Assembly: GCA_030407315.1 (NCBI GenBank)
Contig: JALQPE010002984.1
Span: forward strand, 1 to 64,000
DNA from: Asparagopsis taxiformis
Lineage: Eukaryota > Rhodophyta > Florideophyceae > Bonnemaisoniales > Bonnemaisoniaceae
DNA: 64,000 nucleotides
Reading direction: 5' to 3'
How positions within the stretch are numbered: the first letter of the stretch is position 1; every line of letters starts with the position of its first letter. Positions 10,139 to 19,706 of the stretch are shown piece by piece. Both the position numbers and the translations under genes were made by a program. The notes under the pieces are model-generated. The model was not told the DNA's origin. It was given only the letters and a program-made list of their open reading frames with translations, and ran no database searches.

Positions 10139-11378
10139 TGTTATAATAGAATATATCCGGGCTTTACACAGTGCTGTAGTTTGGAAACTAACCGCGCTTT
10201 GCCTTGGGCCGTACATGCCCAGTCAATGGTCCCTTTCCAGATTATCGTTTGGCCAGTTCCACAAGTCAGCTTGGTCACGTCCCATAAGCAAAACGTCACC
10301 TACTCTGGAATTATTCCAATGAATACAATAATCATACTTTGGTCACCGTCCATTCAGCGAGTGCTGCTTACGCCTGGTTTCAGACACCGGACCGTCACAG
10401 TGTGCCCATTATATTTTATAGTTTATTTCTACGAATCGCTCTGCACCTTCCATCACATATCGCAGTCACGGTGCACCCCATATCTAACTATACCCATATA
10501 CAGTACTGGTTCCATTCCAACAGTCCGTGCCTGCGTGACTTGGCCCGTTCTAGTCAACCCGCCGTCCTGCTCATATATGGACGTGGTTCATTTCCATCCC
10601 TACGTGTCCTTCCGTACATGGTTCAGCCATCACCTCACGGCCACACCATAGTTCTGCTTGGTTCCTGCCTACTGTAAAACAAAATCGCCGTGCTGGTCTC
10701 AGCCCATGATTTTTTACATTTTTTTCGATGGGCCTTATCCAAACGTTGGGGATGGGCGTTCCGCTAAAATATGGTGACTAGTTCTACTGTACGATATGGC
10801 ATTTTCCATGGAATATTCTCTATTTTTGCTTATCCTGTGCATGGAGCAGCTGAGGGAGGGAGGGATGGAGCAGGTCGGGTACGGGGTGGGGAGTGAGAGG
10901 TTTTCGAAGAGTAAGCTGCAGGGGAAGTTTGTGTAGAGGGCGAAGGAGAGGGGTTGAGGGTAGAGGAGAGAGGGTATTGAAGAACAATACGTTTCAAAGG
11001 TGATGGGGGAGAGCATGGTCGAGGAGATAGGGGGTGTTTTTCCCTATTCTGAGGTAGTATGAGGACTGGTTATACGAAATCTGTACGGTAGAGCAGAAAA
11101 GTAGGTATGGAATGGAGGTGTGCACCGTGGAAGCGGGGATAGGTAGCTGAAAATGCGTGCTAGAGCGGTATTGGGGGTGTTTGAGGTACAGTACGGGGGA
11201 GGTGAGCATCAACTGGAAGGGTGTGTGAGCGAGAGGATGAAAAAATTAAAGACGAAATTGGAGTCGACTGACAAGGAAAAATAGAGTGGTCGCCGTGATG
11301 GATGCGGACATCCATGTCGAGCACGGCGGCAGAAATTTCTGGGCTCGAAATTTTTGAATTTCTGAACCGGCGCCCGTC
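10139..11378. other. Non-coding stretch, no supported gene
   Basis: Overlapping short frames with no family resemblance. From about 10840 to 11200 the plus strand is strongly purine-rich (runs of GAGG/GGGA). No RNA gene or mobile element could be supported. Confidence 0.4.
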
Positions 11379-11393
11379 CTAGGTGGACATAGA

Positions 11394-11640
11394 CATGGTG
11401 GAAGTCCATCCCGAGGGGGACATCCGTGGTACTAGAAACAATGAATGTCGTCCTAGTAATACTAGACGTACTAGACCGCATGGACGTCCGGTTCTAGGCG
11501 GACATCCAAAAATACTGGAGAACATGGACGTCCGCCTAGTAATACTAGGTGTACTAGAGGTTGTGGACGTCCGCGTCCATTTCCGAGAACACAGACGTAC
11601 ACTACAGAAGACATAGATGCTCTTCTCGATTGTGTATCTG
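11394..11640. repeat. About 84-bp tandem repeat with GGACGTCC boxes
   Basis: Two full units and a partial third. CCTAGTAATACTAGACGTAC (about 11454) recurs as CCTAGTAATACTAGGTGTAC (about 11538), and ACATCC...AGAA...ATG blocks precede each. The self-complementary octamer GGACGTCC occurs three times. Confidence 0.6.
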
Positions 11641-11689
11641 CGGTGCAACCTCTCGGCTCTAACCATTGGGCTAACAAAGTAACCGTGCG

Positions 11690-12471
11690 ACTGACGCAAG
11701 CGTAACTCACGGCGCGATTCAGACCGCATACCCGCTTCAAGGAACCACGGCACCCTGGTGTCGCCTTCGTTGTCGACGTCGTTCCACGGAACGCCGCCGT
11801 CTAGCAAGAAACCAGCGTTGGGCGCCGCCGCCCAAGGGTCGATGTGAACAAACTCGTCGCGGCGCATGGTACTAAGTTTGGCCAAGTGGCGCACGAGTCG
11901 CTCGTCAGCCGCATCTTCCAAGAAATACACGTCGCAAGGCAAGTTCGTCGGCACAGCCAGGTCGCAAAGCGCAGAATTGCGTCGCGCATCCCACACCGAC
12001 TGCGCGTTTCGATGGCCAGGCAACACGGCGTACCGGTTAACGTCGGCAATGCGGTCCCAGAGGAAGCGGCGCGGGTAAAACTGAAGGCGACTTAGTTCCG
12101 ACCAAGTCGGAAGCGTGCGAGGAAGGAAGCGAAACACCACGGGATCGTCGTACCGCACGCGAGGCGCCGGAGCGGGAACGTTCTGCGCGGCCGAAGGAAG
12201 CGAAACCGACGCAGGCGGAGGAAAAGAACGAAGAAGGATACCAGTGCCAGAGCGAAACCCCGGTCGTGGAAGTTGGCGTCACGGTAGCGTCCACGGTCGC
12301 GACGACGTCGGAAAGCGTAGCGCCGTCACCCCCGCGTCCGCTCGACGATTCCGGCACGCCCGCGTTGGAGGAGGAATCTTGCGCTATGGACAGGTAATAA
12401 GGGCTCTCGGGGCTCGATGGAAAAGGAATCGAAACGTGCGCATTGGACGGAGAAGCATGGGGCGTAGGCAC
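11690..12471 (-). pseudogene. Fragment of an unknown minus-strand gene
   Basis: A Ser/Pro/Thr-rich N-terminal piece starts at 12471 (MPTPHASPSN). Coding character then moves to another frame near 12200-12150 and continues as a well-behaved globular stretch (for example RFLWDRIADVNRYAVLPG and EDAADERLVRHLAKL) to about 11690, where it runs into a tandem repeat. I do not recognise the protein. The region is CpG-rich compared with the neighbouring retrotransposons. It could be a gag-like or cellular gene remnant. The frame change and repeat-truncated end argue that it is not intact. Confidence 0.4.
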
Positions 12472-12764
12472 AGTTTCGTTGCCAGGAGCTCCAGGCGCCT
12501 AGGCGCGCCGGCTCGGTGTGGGGGTTAAGGCACAACTTGGGAGAAGGTGTTCCGGTCGAAGGTGCCTCCGAATACCTGAGGTGGGGAGCGGAGGGTAGTT
12601 TATATAGACTAGGAGGTAGCTCTAGGAGGGGTAAAATGAAGGGTAACTACGAGGAGCTACGAGGAGTAGGTATCGGGAGATCAACCAATAGGAGAGGAGA
12701 ATGGGAGATATTGTTGATGGTGGCGGATCTGGAAACGGTCATGAGGAGAGTGTGACACGGAGGG
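12472..12764. other. Upstream flank of the unknown minus-strand gene
   Basis: GC-rich sequence with a possible TATA-like TTTATATA on the plus strand near 12600. No gene seen. Confidence 0.25.
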
Positions 12765-13245
12765 CCACGTGTAAGAGTCCAGCAATGTCACACGTGTAAG
12801 AGGTTGGCAGGAACCCCTGACACGTGGAAACCTGGAGCCAGGCGCGACCGGGCCCCGCAGGGTGGCTTACAGTGTAAGCTTGTATTTCTTATATGTAAGC
12901 ATACAGTTGAAATTTCATTGAAAAAACGAGGTTTCCGTCAGTTACAGTTGTAAGTTACCTGTCATACGGGCGTATGGGTGTAAGTAACCCTGTAAATGGG
13001 GCGAAAGTGGCTGAAAAAGCCATGTAATCTTGTAAGTAACAGTGGCAGTCACATGACAGGTGTTGTAAGTGTATCATAACATGTAAGTAGCCTACTCAAG
13101 TGTCTCCTAGGTGGTGTAAGGTATATGGAAAGTTGTAAGTAGCCTCGTAGGAGTGGTTACTGTAAGCTTCCCTTGTAGTTGGGAGCTTTGGTCTCTGTGG
13201 AATGTTATTATCTTATTGGTTGGTCGGGGTATGGTGTTGTAAGAA
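12765..13245. repeat. Cluster of TGTAAG motifs
   Basis: TGTAAG, mostly as TGTAAGT or TGTAAGC, occurs at least a dozen times on the plus strand within 480 bp, irregularly spaced (for example ACACGTGTAAGAGG, AGTTGTAAGTTACC, ACATGTAAGTAGCC, AGTTGTAAGTAGCC). Two copies near 12775 and 12800 are fused to CACGTG. The spacing is not periodic enough for a simple satellite. Confidence 0.7.
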
Positions 13246-13269
13246 CAGGAATCTAGTGTTTACCATGAG

Positions 13270-14235
13270 GTCTAGAGGACTGATCCCTTACACTCGGAGC
13301 CAACCGGGAAGCGACTCGTTGTCTTGCGCCATCGGTAAGCGCGCGCGCGTACGACGGAGACGAGGAAGCGAGCGCGAGTGGCACAATGGAACAGAGAGAA
13401 GACGGAGGAAAAGAGCAGAGGAAGAACAGGATGATGATGCGTACGAGGAGATGAAGCGCGAGGACGCGCTTCGAAGTTAGTCGGGGGGCGCAATTTATTT
13501 CGTCGACGCGCGCGCGTTCGCTGCGATTGCATCGGGATGAATTCGCGTGCATCTATCTGAGTTAGTTAGTAAGCGCGCGAACGCGTGGCGTTTTGACTAC
13601 GTGTCACGGAGCGTCGATGCGAGCGCGTGCGCCCGTACGTTGCCACGAACCCGCGAGCCCGGCGCCACGTGTAGCGATTTTTACGTATTTCCCTTTTTGG
13701 GTTTTTTATGACGAAAGTCTTTTTCCCAAATATTTCCCTTTTTGCGTGCGAGCGAGCGGCCGCCGGCCGGCCGCGTAAGGACAACCTGTCCTAGGTAGTT
13801 AGCTACTAATGGTCGTTCTGCTTCGCACCTTACCAATAAACAGCCAGCATCTTCGCAGCTACGAGTTAAGTGTTTAGCGAATCGCGAGGACCGATTGCGT
13901 TGAAACGTTGCGTGCGGGGTTGCTCACGATCGCCTACGTTCGCGTCGCGCTGTGCATAGACCGATCGTCGAACTGAGTCGCGCCGCGATAGCGCGCGTTG
14001 CGTCGCACGCCACTAGGCCAGGTATTTACGACCCCTGTGTGGATTGCATTGTGCTCGAGTTTACTCGGTGATCTCACCCTGAGATCACGGCTTGCGCCGG
14101 CCTGCGAACCCCGTGTTGCGATCGTTCCCTACGCGTTCCGCCGTTTTACCACCCGTTCGCCAGCGCGACCGAGCGACGCGCGAAACGCAAGTTCAACCAG
14201 CGCGATCCGGTTCACCTCGCCCTGACACGGTTGCA
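13270..14235. other. CpG-rich stretch, no confident gene
   Basis: High density of CGCG, GCGCGC and TCGCG, unlike the flanking retrotransposons. A 92-codon plus-strand frame (13202-13480) is Arg/Glu-rich and may be chance. An AATAAA lies at about 13841. The region could be an LTR/leader of an element reading leftward into the minus-strand gene fragment, but no duplicate LTR was found in the window. Confidence 0.3.
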
Positions 14236-14299
14236 ATTCTAGAACTCCCTTAGCGATCGCCACCCCGGCTGGTCCTACAGGAAGCACAATACAAGCATT

Positions 14300-14586
14300 G
14301 AAAGAACATATCAAAATCAATCAAGAAACATTCCAACGGGTTACTGTATGTGGAAGACAATATATGGGTTCCAGATGATTCTGCTGAGCTGCAACTACAG
14401 ATATTAGTTACCGGCCATTGTGGGATCAAAGGACATAGAGGATTTGATGCTACCTATCATAATATATTGAAAGAGTTCTCGTGGGAGGGCATGAAGGAAG
14501 ATATAGAAGACTTTATGCGAAAATGTATGCACTGCATTTTATCCCGTGCGGGCCAAAAGGTTCCGTGGCCATTATCTAGTACAGCA
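14300..14586 (+). pseudogene. Gypsy-1 integrase, 5' fragment (split by copia-1)
   Basis: The reading NGLLYVEDNIWVPDD leads into the HHCC zinc-binding domain of a Ty3/gypsy integrase: GHCGIKGHRG, then CMHCILSRAGQ, then WPLSSTA. It aligns with the same part of gypsy-2 (SHCGQNGHRG ... CIHCIMSYTGQ). RT and gag are missing to the left, so the element was already truncated. The reading frame breaks off exactly at the copia-1 LTR. Confidence 0.85.
14582..14586. repeat. Target-site duplication CAGCA of copia-1 (left)
   Basis: CAGCA directly before the 5' LTR is repeated directly after the 3' LTR at 19707-19711. Removing the element and one copy restores the gypsy reading frame (WPLSSTAHASRPNQ). Confidence 0.9.
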
Positions 14587-14722
14587 TGTCGGATGATCAT
14601 GCAAACATACACTAATACAAGGAGCAATACACTAGACAGAATGGTATTTATACCGCCGTCGACACACGCATCATCCTAATAAAAAGAGTAACCAGCTCTC
14701 TCATCACCATCACAGTTCCACA
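14587..14722 (+). repeat. Copia-1 5' LTR (136 bp)
   Basis: Starts TGTCGGATGATCATGC and ends CAGTTCCACA. It holds GGTATTTATACC (TATA-like) and CCTAATAAAAAG (poly(A)-like). It is identical to the 3' LTR by eye except for the first two bases. Confidence 0.92.
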
Positions 14723-14736
14723 GGTTATGGGCCCAG
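14723..14736 (+). promoter_or_regulatory. Copia-1 primer-binding site (initiator tRNA-Met anticodon arm)
   Basis: GGTTATGGGCCCAG begins right after the LTR. It is the complement of CTGGGCCCATAACC, the anticodon arm of eukaryotic initiator tRNA-Met, so priming would use a half tRNA, as known for Drosophila copia. Confidence 0.75.
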
Positions 14737-14791
14737 ACGACACTGCCATGATCTCAACCCGCCCGCCCACCAATGTCAGCTGATCCGTTGG

Positions 14792-15973
14792 ATGCCGAAC
14801 ACCAAAGAACCGAAGCCCGCCAACATTGACCGACAATCACCAAGCACTGCGCGACACCAGCGCCACCAGAGGTACATTCAAAACCGATCCAGATACCTCC
14901 AAATTACCACAACCCCTTCCATCATGACATCCCCGCCACCTCCACAGCAACCATCCCCTCTCCCACACTTCAATGTTCCCCTCCTCACGCACCACAACCT
15001 GATCCAATGGTGTCAGACAATCGACAGCCACGCGATCCTGCACAATATATCCCCTTACATCATAGGCCCTGAACCCCCAGAGCCGTCCACACCGGAAGCA
15101 CGCCTACAGCATTCAAGAAACAAAGCCATCGCCAGATTGCTAATACTCCCCAACATTTCACAAGACATCATAGCAACAATAAGCCCCACGCTACTTAATA
15201 GCTCAACACCGAAACTATACCACCACCTCAGAGACAAGATGTCAACAGTTCCACCGCAGAACTCCGAAGCCAACCTCAGGAGACAAGCCGACCAAATCAA
15301 ACACCACTCGAATGAACCCATCCAAACGTATATCGACAGACACGATGCATTACGAAACGTCATGCTACAATCGGCGTTCCCGAATATTGACGACGAACAG
15401 ACTACAGTTCAGTTTGTCATCAATGGCTTATATCACCTACCGGAATGGGCACCACTCCTCCGCAGCCTTGCAAACTTTCACAACTTTCACGAGGGCAAGC
15501 GACCATCACTCGCACTGGTATACAGCATGCTACTTGAGCACGAAAAAGCTGCACCTACTGACACATCACTTACACTGGAGACAGGCACAGAGAATAGAAT
15601 ATCTCAACCATACTCATATACACATCCCCGCCAAAACCATCAGCGACAATCTCATACTCACACCAGACCACACTACAGTCATCCACCGTACGCTGATCCA
15701 TATCAACCGCCAAGCAGCCTCTCCCAGTTTACCCCACCTCCGCCTGGCCATAGAGGCAAGTGGTGCACACTCCACGGCTCACCCACACATACTACGGCAA
15801 CCTGCTTCACACGCCAAAAGCTTGTCCGCCAACAAACGAACCAAGTTCGTCCGCCCCTCAAAACAAATGAAATTCAATACCCCACTCACCACCACCAAGA
15901 ACCCTTCCCAAATCCTACGGCAATACATGACCCATCATCACCAGGATTCCACTATCCTCCTCCCCCCAACTAA
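14792..15973 (+). CDS. gag: Copia-1 Gag
   Basis: 393 codons from the first ATG of the frame; an internal ATG at about 14925 (MTSPPPPQQPSPLP) is an alternative start. A Pro-rich N-terminus is followed by a UBN2/copia-type gag domain: PLLTHHNLIQWCQTIDSHAI, a central helical region and EQTTVQFVINGLYHLPEW. A zinc-knuckle-like WCTLHGSPTHTTATC lies near the end. By family it forms the virus-like particle that packages the element RNA. It ends at TAA 15971-15973, and the same frame stays open downstream into the protease. Confidence 0.88.
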   Translation: MPNTKEPKPANIDRQSPSTARHQRHQRYIQNRSRYLQITTTPSIMTSPPPPQQPSPLPHFNVPLLTHHNLIQWCQTIDSHAILHNISPYIIGPEPPEPSTPEARLQHSRNKAIARLLILPNISQDIIATISPTLLNSSTPKLYHHLRDKMSTVPPQNSEANLRRQADQIKHHSNEPIQTYIDRHDALRNVMLQSAFPNIDDEQTTVQFVINGLYHLPEWAPLLRSLANFHNFHEGKRPSLALVYSMLLEHEKAAPTDTSLTLETGTENRISQPYSYTHPRQNHQRQSHTHTRPHYSHPPYADPYQPPSSLSQFTPPPPGHRGKWCTLHGSPTHTTATCFTRQKLVRQQTNQVRPPLKTNEIQYPTHHHQEPFPNPTAIHDPSSPGFHYPPPPN

Positions 15974-16018
15974 CCATACCACCTCCCTCCCACCCCCCAG
16001 TCCAACTCGACTACAAAC

Positions 16019-17638
16019 ATGTACCAGGATTCTCCATCACAGAGCACAATAAACACCCCCTCCTCTTCGTCGTACATTCTTGACTCTGGCGCTACGCCAA
16101 CCCATCTCAAACACCCCCAACAAAATATGAAACCCATCAAAGCACACACAATAACTGCTTCTGGCCAACCATCTCCGGTCACTCATGAAGGCCCGGCGAC
16201 TGTCACCCTGCACGGAAACCAAACATTACACCTGCCGTACGCAGTCGCCATGCCCAACGCAGCTCACAATCTCATCTCTGTGAGCCAACTGGCGGAATCA
16301 AACGACGTCATATTCCAGCGGGACAATGCGTACATCACAAAACCTCAACCCCCACCTCAACCCAAAAGCATCCTGGCTACTGCACCAAGACAACATGGCC
16401 TCTACGTTCTCCCGACACATGGACACAAACGCAAACGCGACCCAGACATAACCCCAAAGAACACAGTCCGCTTCGATCTACGCTCTAGCTTCGGCGCCCG
16501 CACCCACTCCAAACCACCACAAAACAAAATCACCACTATCCCAACGCACCAACCCCGTCGCCCACCAGCCACATACAAACCAACAACGACAACTCCGAAA
16601 CCATTCCAGATTGGCCGGCGACCGCCCCCTCCAATCAAACCAACCAAAATTTCGTCAGCGAAACCACACACTCCCTTAACAACTCCTACTCCGCCAACAA
16701 AACACACAGAACAACAATGTGCCACCCAACACCCCCGTACCATCGCGGCGACACCTCCGGTCATCTACCACCACAGCGTCGCGAAATCACAGCCAACACC
16801 ACATTCCAATATACTTCCCAACAACAAACAAACCACAACCCAACTCGCACCAAACACAGTGCACATCCCGGCGACTACAAACCCACGAGTCAATGCTAAG
16901 CGTGTCACAACAAGACGCACGCCAGCACTACCTAAACCTACAATGGAACTCTCTCCCACAGTAAGAGATTATCACCACTGGCATCTACGATTAGGACATC
17001 TCCACCCCACTAGAATCCATCAACTAGCAAAGAACGGGCTCGTAATCGGACTACCTAAAACACTCCAATCCCCACCTCCCACCATCACATGCACCGGATG
17101 TGCCCTCGGCAAACAGACCTCATCACCTTTCAAAAGACACCCTCGACCCGCTCCGCTCGGCACACACCTCCACACGGACGTGTGCGGACCATTTCCGACC
17201 CCGTCAATCCACAACAACGCATATTTCGCTACATTCCTAGACGAACACAGCCGCTTCCTACATATCAAAGTCTCACCCCGCAAAAATGAAGCAGCAGCAC
17301 ACATACGGCACCACATTGAACGCATCCACACCAACACGACAATTCGCATCACAGATATCACCATGGACAACGCTAAGGAATATCTAACGAAAGACCTCCA
17401 AACCTTCTACGACAGAGAGCATATCATGGTACATCCAACCATACCTATACTCCCCAAGAAAATGCACTTGCTGAAAGGGTCAACCGCACCCTCACGGAAA
17501 CAGCACGCGCCCTACTACATACTGCACAATTACCAGAACAACTATGGGATTATGCCCTTCATGCCGCCACGGATCACCATAATCACTCCCCGCATGCCGC
17601 ACACGGCAAACCACCTATCACAGTATGGACAGGACTGA
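16019..17638 (+). CDS. pol: Copia-1 protease and integrase (5' part of pol)
   Basis: Lies in the same frame as gag, with no further stop between the gag TAA and this ATG. The aspartic protease has YILDSGATPTHL near the start. A long Pro/Thr/Lys-rich linker follows. The integrase zinc domain is DYHHWHLRLGHLHPTRIHQL ... CTGCALGKQ, and its core begins with HTDVCGPF (first D) and TMDNAKEY (second D). Near 17447 one base is missing: what should read YTPQENALAER is thrown out of frame, so the last 60 or so codons of this frame are spurious. By family the products mature the particle and insert the cDNA. Confidence 0.88.
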   Translation: MYQDSPSQSTINTPSSSSYILDSGATPTHLKHPQQNMKPIKAHTITASGQPSPVTHEGPATVTLHGNQTLHLPYAVAMPNAAHNLISVSQLAESNDVIFQRDNAYITKPQPPPQPKSILATAPRQHGLYVLPTHGHKRKRDPDITPKNTVRFDLRSSFGARTHSKPPQNKITTIPTHQPRRPPATYKPTTTTPKPFQIGRRPPPPIKPTKISSAKPHTPLTTPTPPTKHTEQQCATQHPRTIAATPPVIYHHSVAKSQPTPHSNILPNNKQTTTQLAPNTVHIPATTNPRVNAKRVTTRRTPALPKPTMELSPTVRDYHHWHLRLGHLHPTRIHQLAKNGLVIGLPKTLQSPPPTITCTGCALGKQTSSPFKRHPRPAPLGTHLHTDVCGPFPTPSIHNNAYFATFLDEHSRFLHIKVSPRKNEAAAHIRHHIERIHTNTTIRITDITMDNAKEYLTKDLQTFYDREHIMVHPTIPILPKKMHLLKGSTAPSRKQHAPYYILHNYQNNYGIMPFMPPRITIITPRMPHTANHLSQYGQD

Positions 17639-19599
17639 CGCCAGACGTGAGCACATTCTTACCCTTTGGCCAGCATGGATATGTCAGCCTCCGTAAACCA
17701 ACCAACAAACTGCAGCCACGTGCCTCGATCAGACGCTATCTCGGCCGCATCGACGCCAGACACTACCACATCTATGACCCAGAAACCTCCCAAATCTCTA
17801 GATGCCGAGCATCAGACTTTCGCGTCTACAATCCGAATACAGACCCGACGGTAACATCGAACCACCACGTCCTCAGTGCACAACCCTCACCCGCACCCGC
17901 ATCCAACCACGCGACCCCGAACGAATGCACTGAACCTAAGACACTGACACAAGCCCAACAAGCTCCCGATGCAGCCGAATGGCAAAAGTCGTGGAACCAC
18001 GAACTCGACACACTGGAAGAGCGAGGAACACTCAGCTACGTTCACAAGGATCAAGTCCCCAAGGGTACCAAACTGATTCCATATAAGATAGTAATGAAAC
18101 TAAAAACCGATCACAACGGAGTGCCAATCTCGAGAAAAACACGCTGCAACATCCGAGGAGACCTCCAACGGCCGCATGAACACTACGATCCTGACTCAAT
18201 ATCCTCGCCTGTGGCAGACCGTGATGCTATTCGCCTATCACTCGCACTTGCGGCAGCACACGGCTACGAAGCCACACACTGGGATCTCGAATCTGCGTTC
18301 CTCCACGAAACGTATGACGATCCCACTCCCCTCTTCATCTACCAACCACCCCGCTTCGACGGAACCTTAAAGTATACCGGTCATGTATGCAGAGTCACTG
18401 GGAACATGTACGGGGCGAAACAAGCTTGCCGTATATTTACGAAAGGCTTATCCCAGCACCTCAAACTCCAAAACTTCTCACAACTCACCAGTGACAGCTG
18501 CACGTACCTCCTAACATCACCAAATGACATCAACAAATTCGTCTTTTTCGTCGTAACCGTCGACGACTTTCTGGTAATCACAAACAGCCCTACACTCAGA
18601 GACAAGGCCAAGCAACACCTCCAAACCAAATACAAGCTGAAGGACCTCGGTCCAGTGTCCCACATATTGGGATGGAAGGTTACTAGGAACAACAGTGGAA
18701 TCCACTTATCACAACCGGCGTACATTAACACCCTGCTTCAGAAATATGGCCAAACCAATGCCAAACCGGCCACGTCACCCATAGCCACCGAAATCCTATC
18801 CACCCCACCCACACAGGCCAAACCGCTGGACAACAAGAAGTACGACTTCCATGGACTAGTAGGCAGTCTACGGTATCTAGCAGACTCAACAAGACCAGAC
18901 ATATCATTTATCACAGGTTACCTAGGTCGCTATACACACCAACCAACAATGTTCCACTGGCACGCAGCCATACGCGTACTACGTTACCTCAGCGCCACCA
19001 TTGACCAGGGGATCACCTACAAATCAGGACTCACATCTACCCTGCAGGCACACTCTGATAGTGATTATGCAGCGTGCACAACCACCAGACGCTCCACGTC
19101 AGGTACATACATACTCTACAACAACTCGCCAATAGCATGGCAATCAAAACGGCAACGCTTTATCGCCACGAGTACATGTGCCGCCGAATATGTTGCCGCA
19201 TTCCACACCGCACAGCACATCCTCTGCATACGTCATCTACTAGCAGATCTCAATCATGCCGACAACTTACCCACACCACTGCGAATGGACAACGCAGGAG
19301 CAATTACCACTGCAAACACCGCACACCCCACCCCTAAATCCAAGCATATAGACGTCAAATACCATTACTTGAAGGAACTCATCGCGCGCGAGGAAATCAA
19401 GATAACCTATATCGCCTCCTCTGAAAACTGCGCAGACGTCCTTACAAAAGCGCTCAAACCTGCCCAATACAAAGAACGAATCAAACTTCTCCGGCTCTCG
19501 CAGCCTGCGCCGTGCGGCGACTGTCGGATGATCACACCATCTCCACGGCGCAGCCACCGAGATCCTACGTCATCGGATGATCATGCAAACATACACTAA
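17447..19599 (+). CDS. pol: Copia-1 integrase C-terminus, reverse transcriptase and RNase H
   Basis: Continuation of pol after the missing base. The third integrase catalytic residue is in NALAERVNRT. RT motifs follow: HWDLESAFLHE, MYGAKQACR and the catalytic TVDDF. RNase H shows AHSDSDYAACTT, AAEYVAAF and KHIDVKYHYL. The frame has no ATG or GTG until 17647, so it depends on upstream initiation. It ends at 19599 inside the 3' LTR. By family it copies the element RNA into cDNA in the particle. Confidence 0.9.
19522..19570 (+). repeat. Extra copy of the LTR start upstream of the 3' LTR (copia-1)
   Basis: TGTCGGATGATCA (19522-19534) repeats the first 13 bases of the 5' LTR 49 bp before the 3' LTR. 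It follows GCGGCGAC. Copia-2 has the same arrangement. Confidence 0.8.
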
Positions 19600-19706
19600 T
19601 ACAAGGAGCAATACACTAGACAGAATGGTATTTATACCGCCGTCGACACACGCATCATCCTAATAAAAAGAGTAACCAGCTCTCTCATCACCATCACAGT
19701 TCCACA
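19571..19706 (+). repeat. Copia-1 3' LTR (136 bp)
   Basis: Matches the 5' LTR by eye apart from its first two bases (CA where the 5' LTR has TG). CAGCA at 19707-19711 is the right target duplication. Confidence 0.9.

Larger units (their letters stand above)
14587..19706 (+). mobile_element. Copia-1: complete Ty1/copia retrotransposon with short LTRs
   Basis: 5120 bp bounded by 136-bp LTRs and a 5-bp CAGCA target duplication, nested in an older gypsy element. Order: LTR, primer-binding site, gag, protease, integrase, RT, RNase H, LTR, which is the Ty1/copia order. The very short LTRs and a primer site matching the anticodon arm of initiator tRNA-Met are what I recall for GalEa-type copia elements of red algae and animals, but lineage needs a tree. 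An in-frame TAA between gag and pol and one missing base in integrase interrupt the coding part. Confidence 0.92.

Noticed and set aside
10735..11016. A 93-codon minus-strand ORF in the purine-rich stretch
   Set aside because: Composition follows the strand-biased purine tract (Ser/Pro/Leu from CT-rich codons); no domain.
11379..12158. A single intact 259-codon minus-strand gene
   Set aside because: The C-terminal third is tandem repeat translated by chance and the N-terminus lies in another frame.
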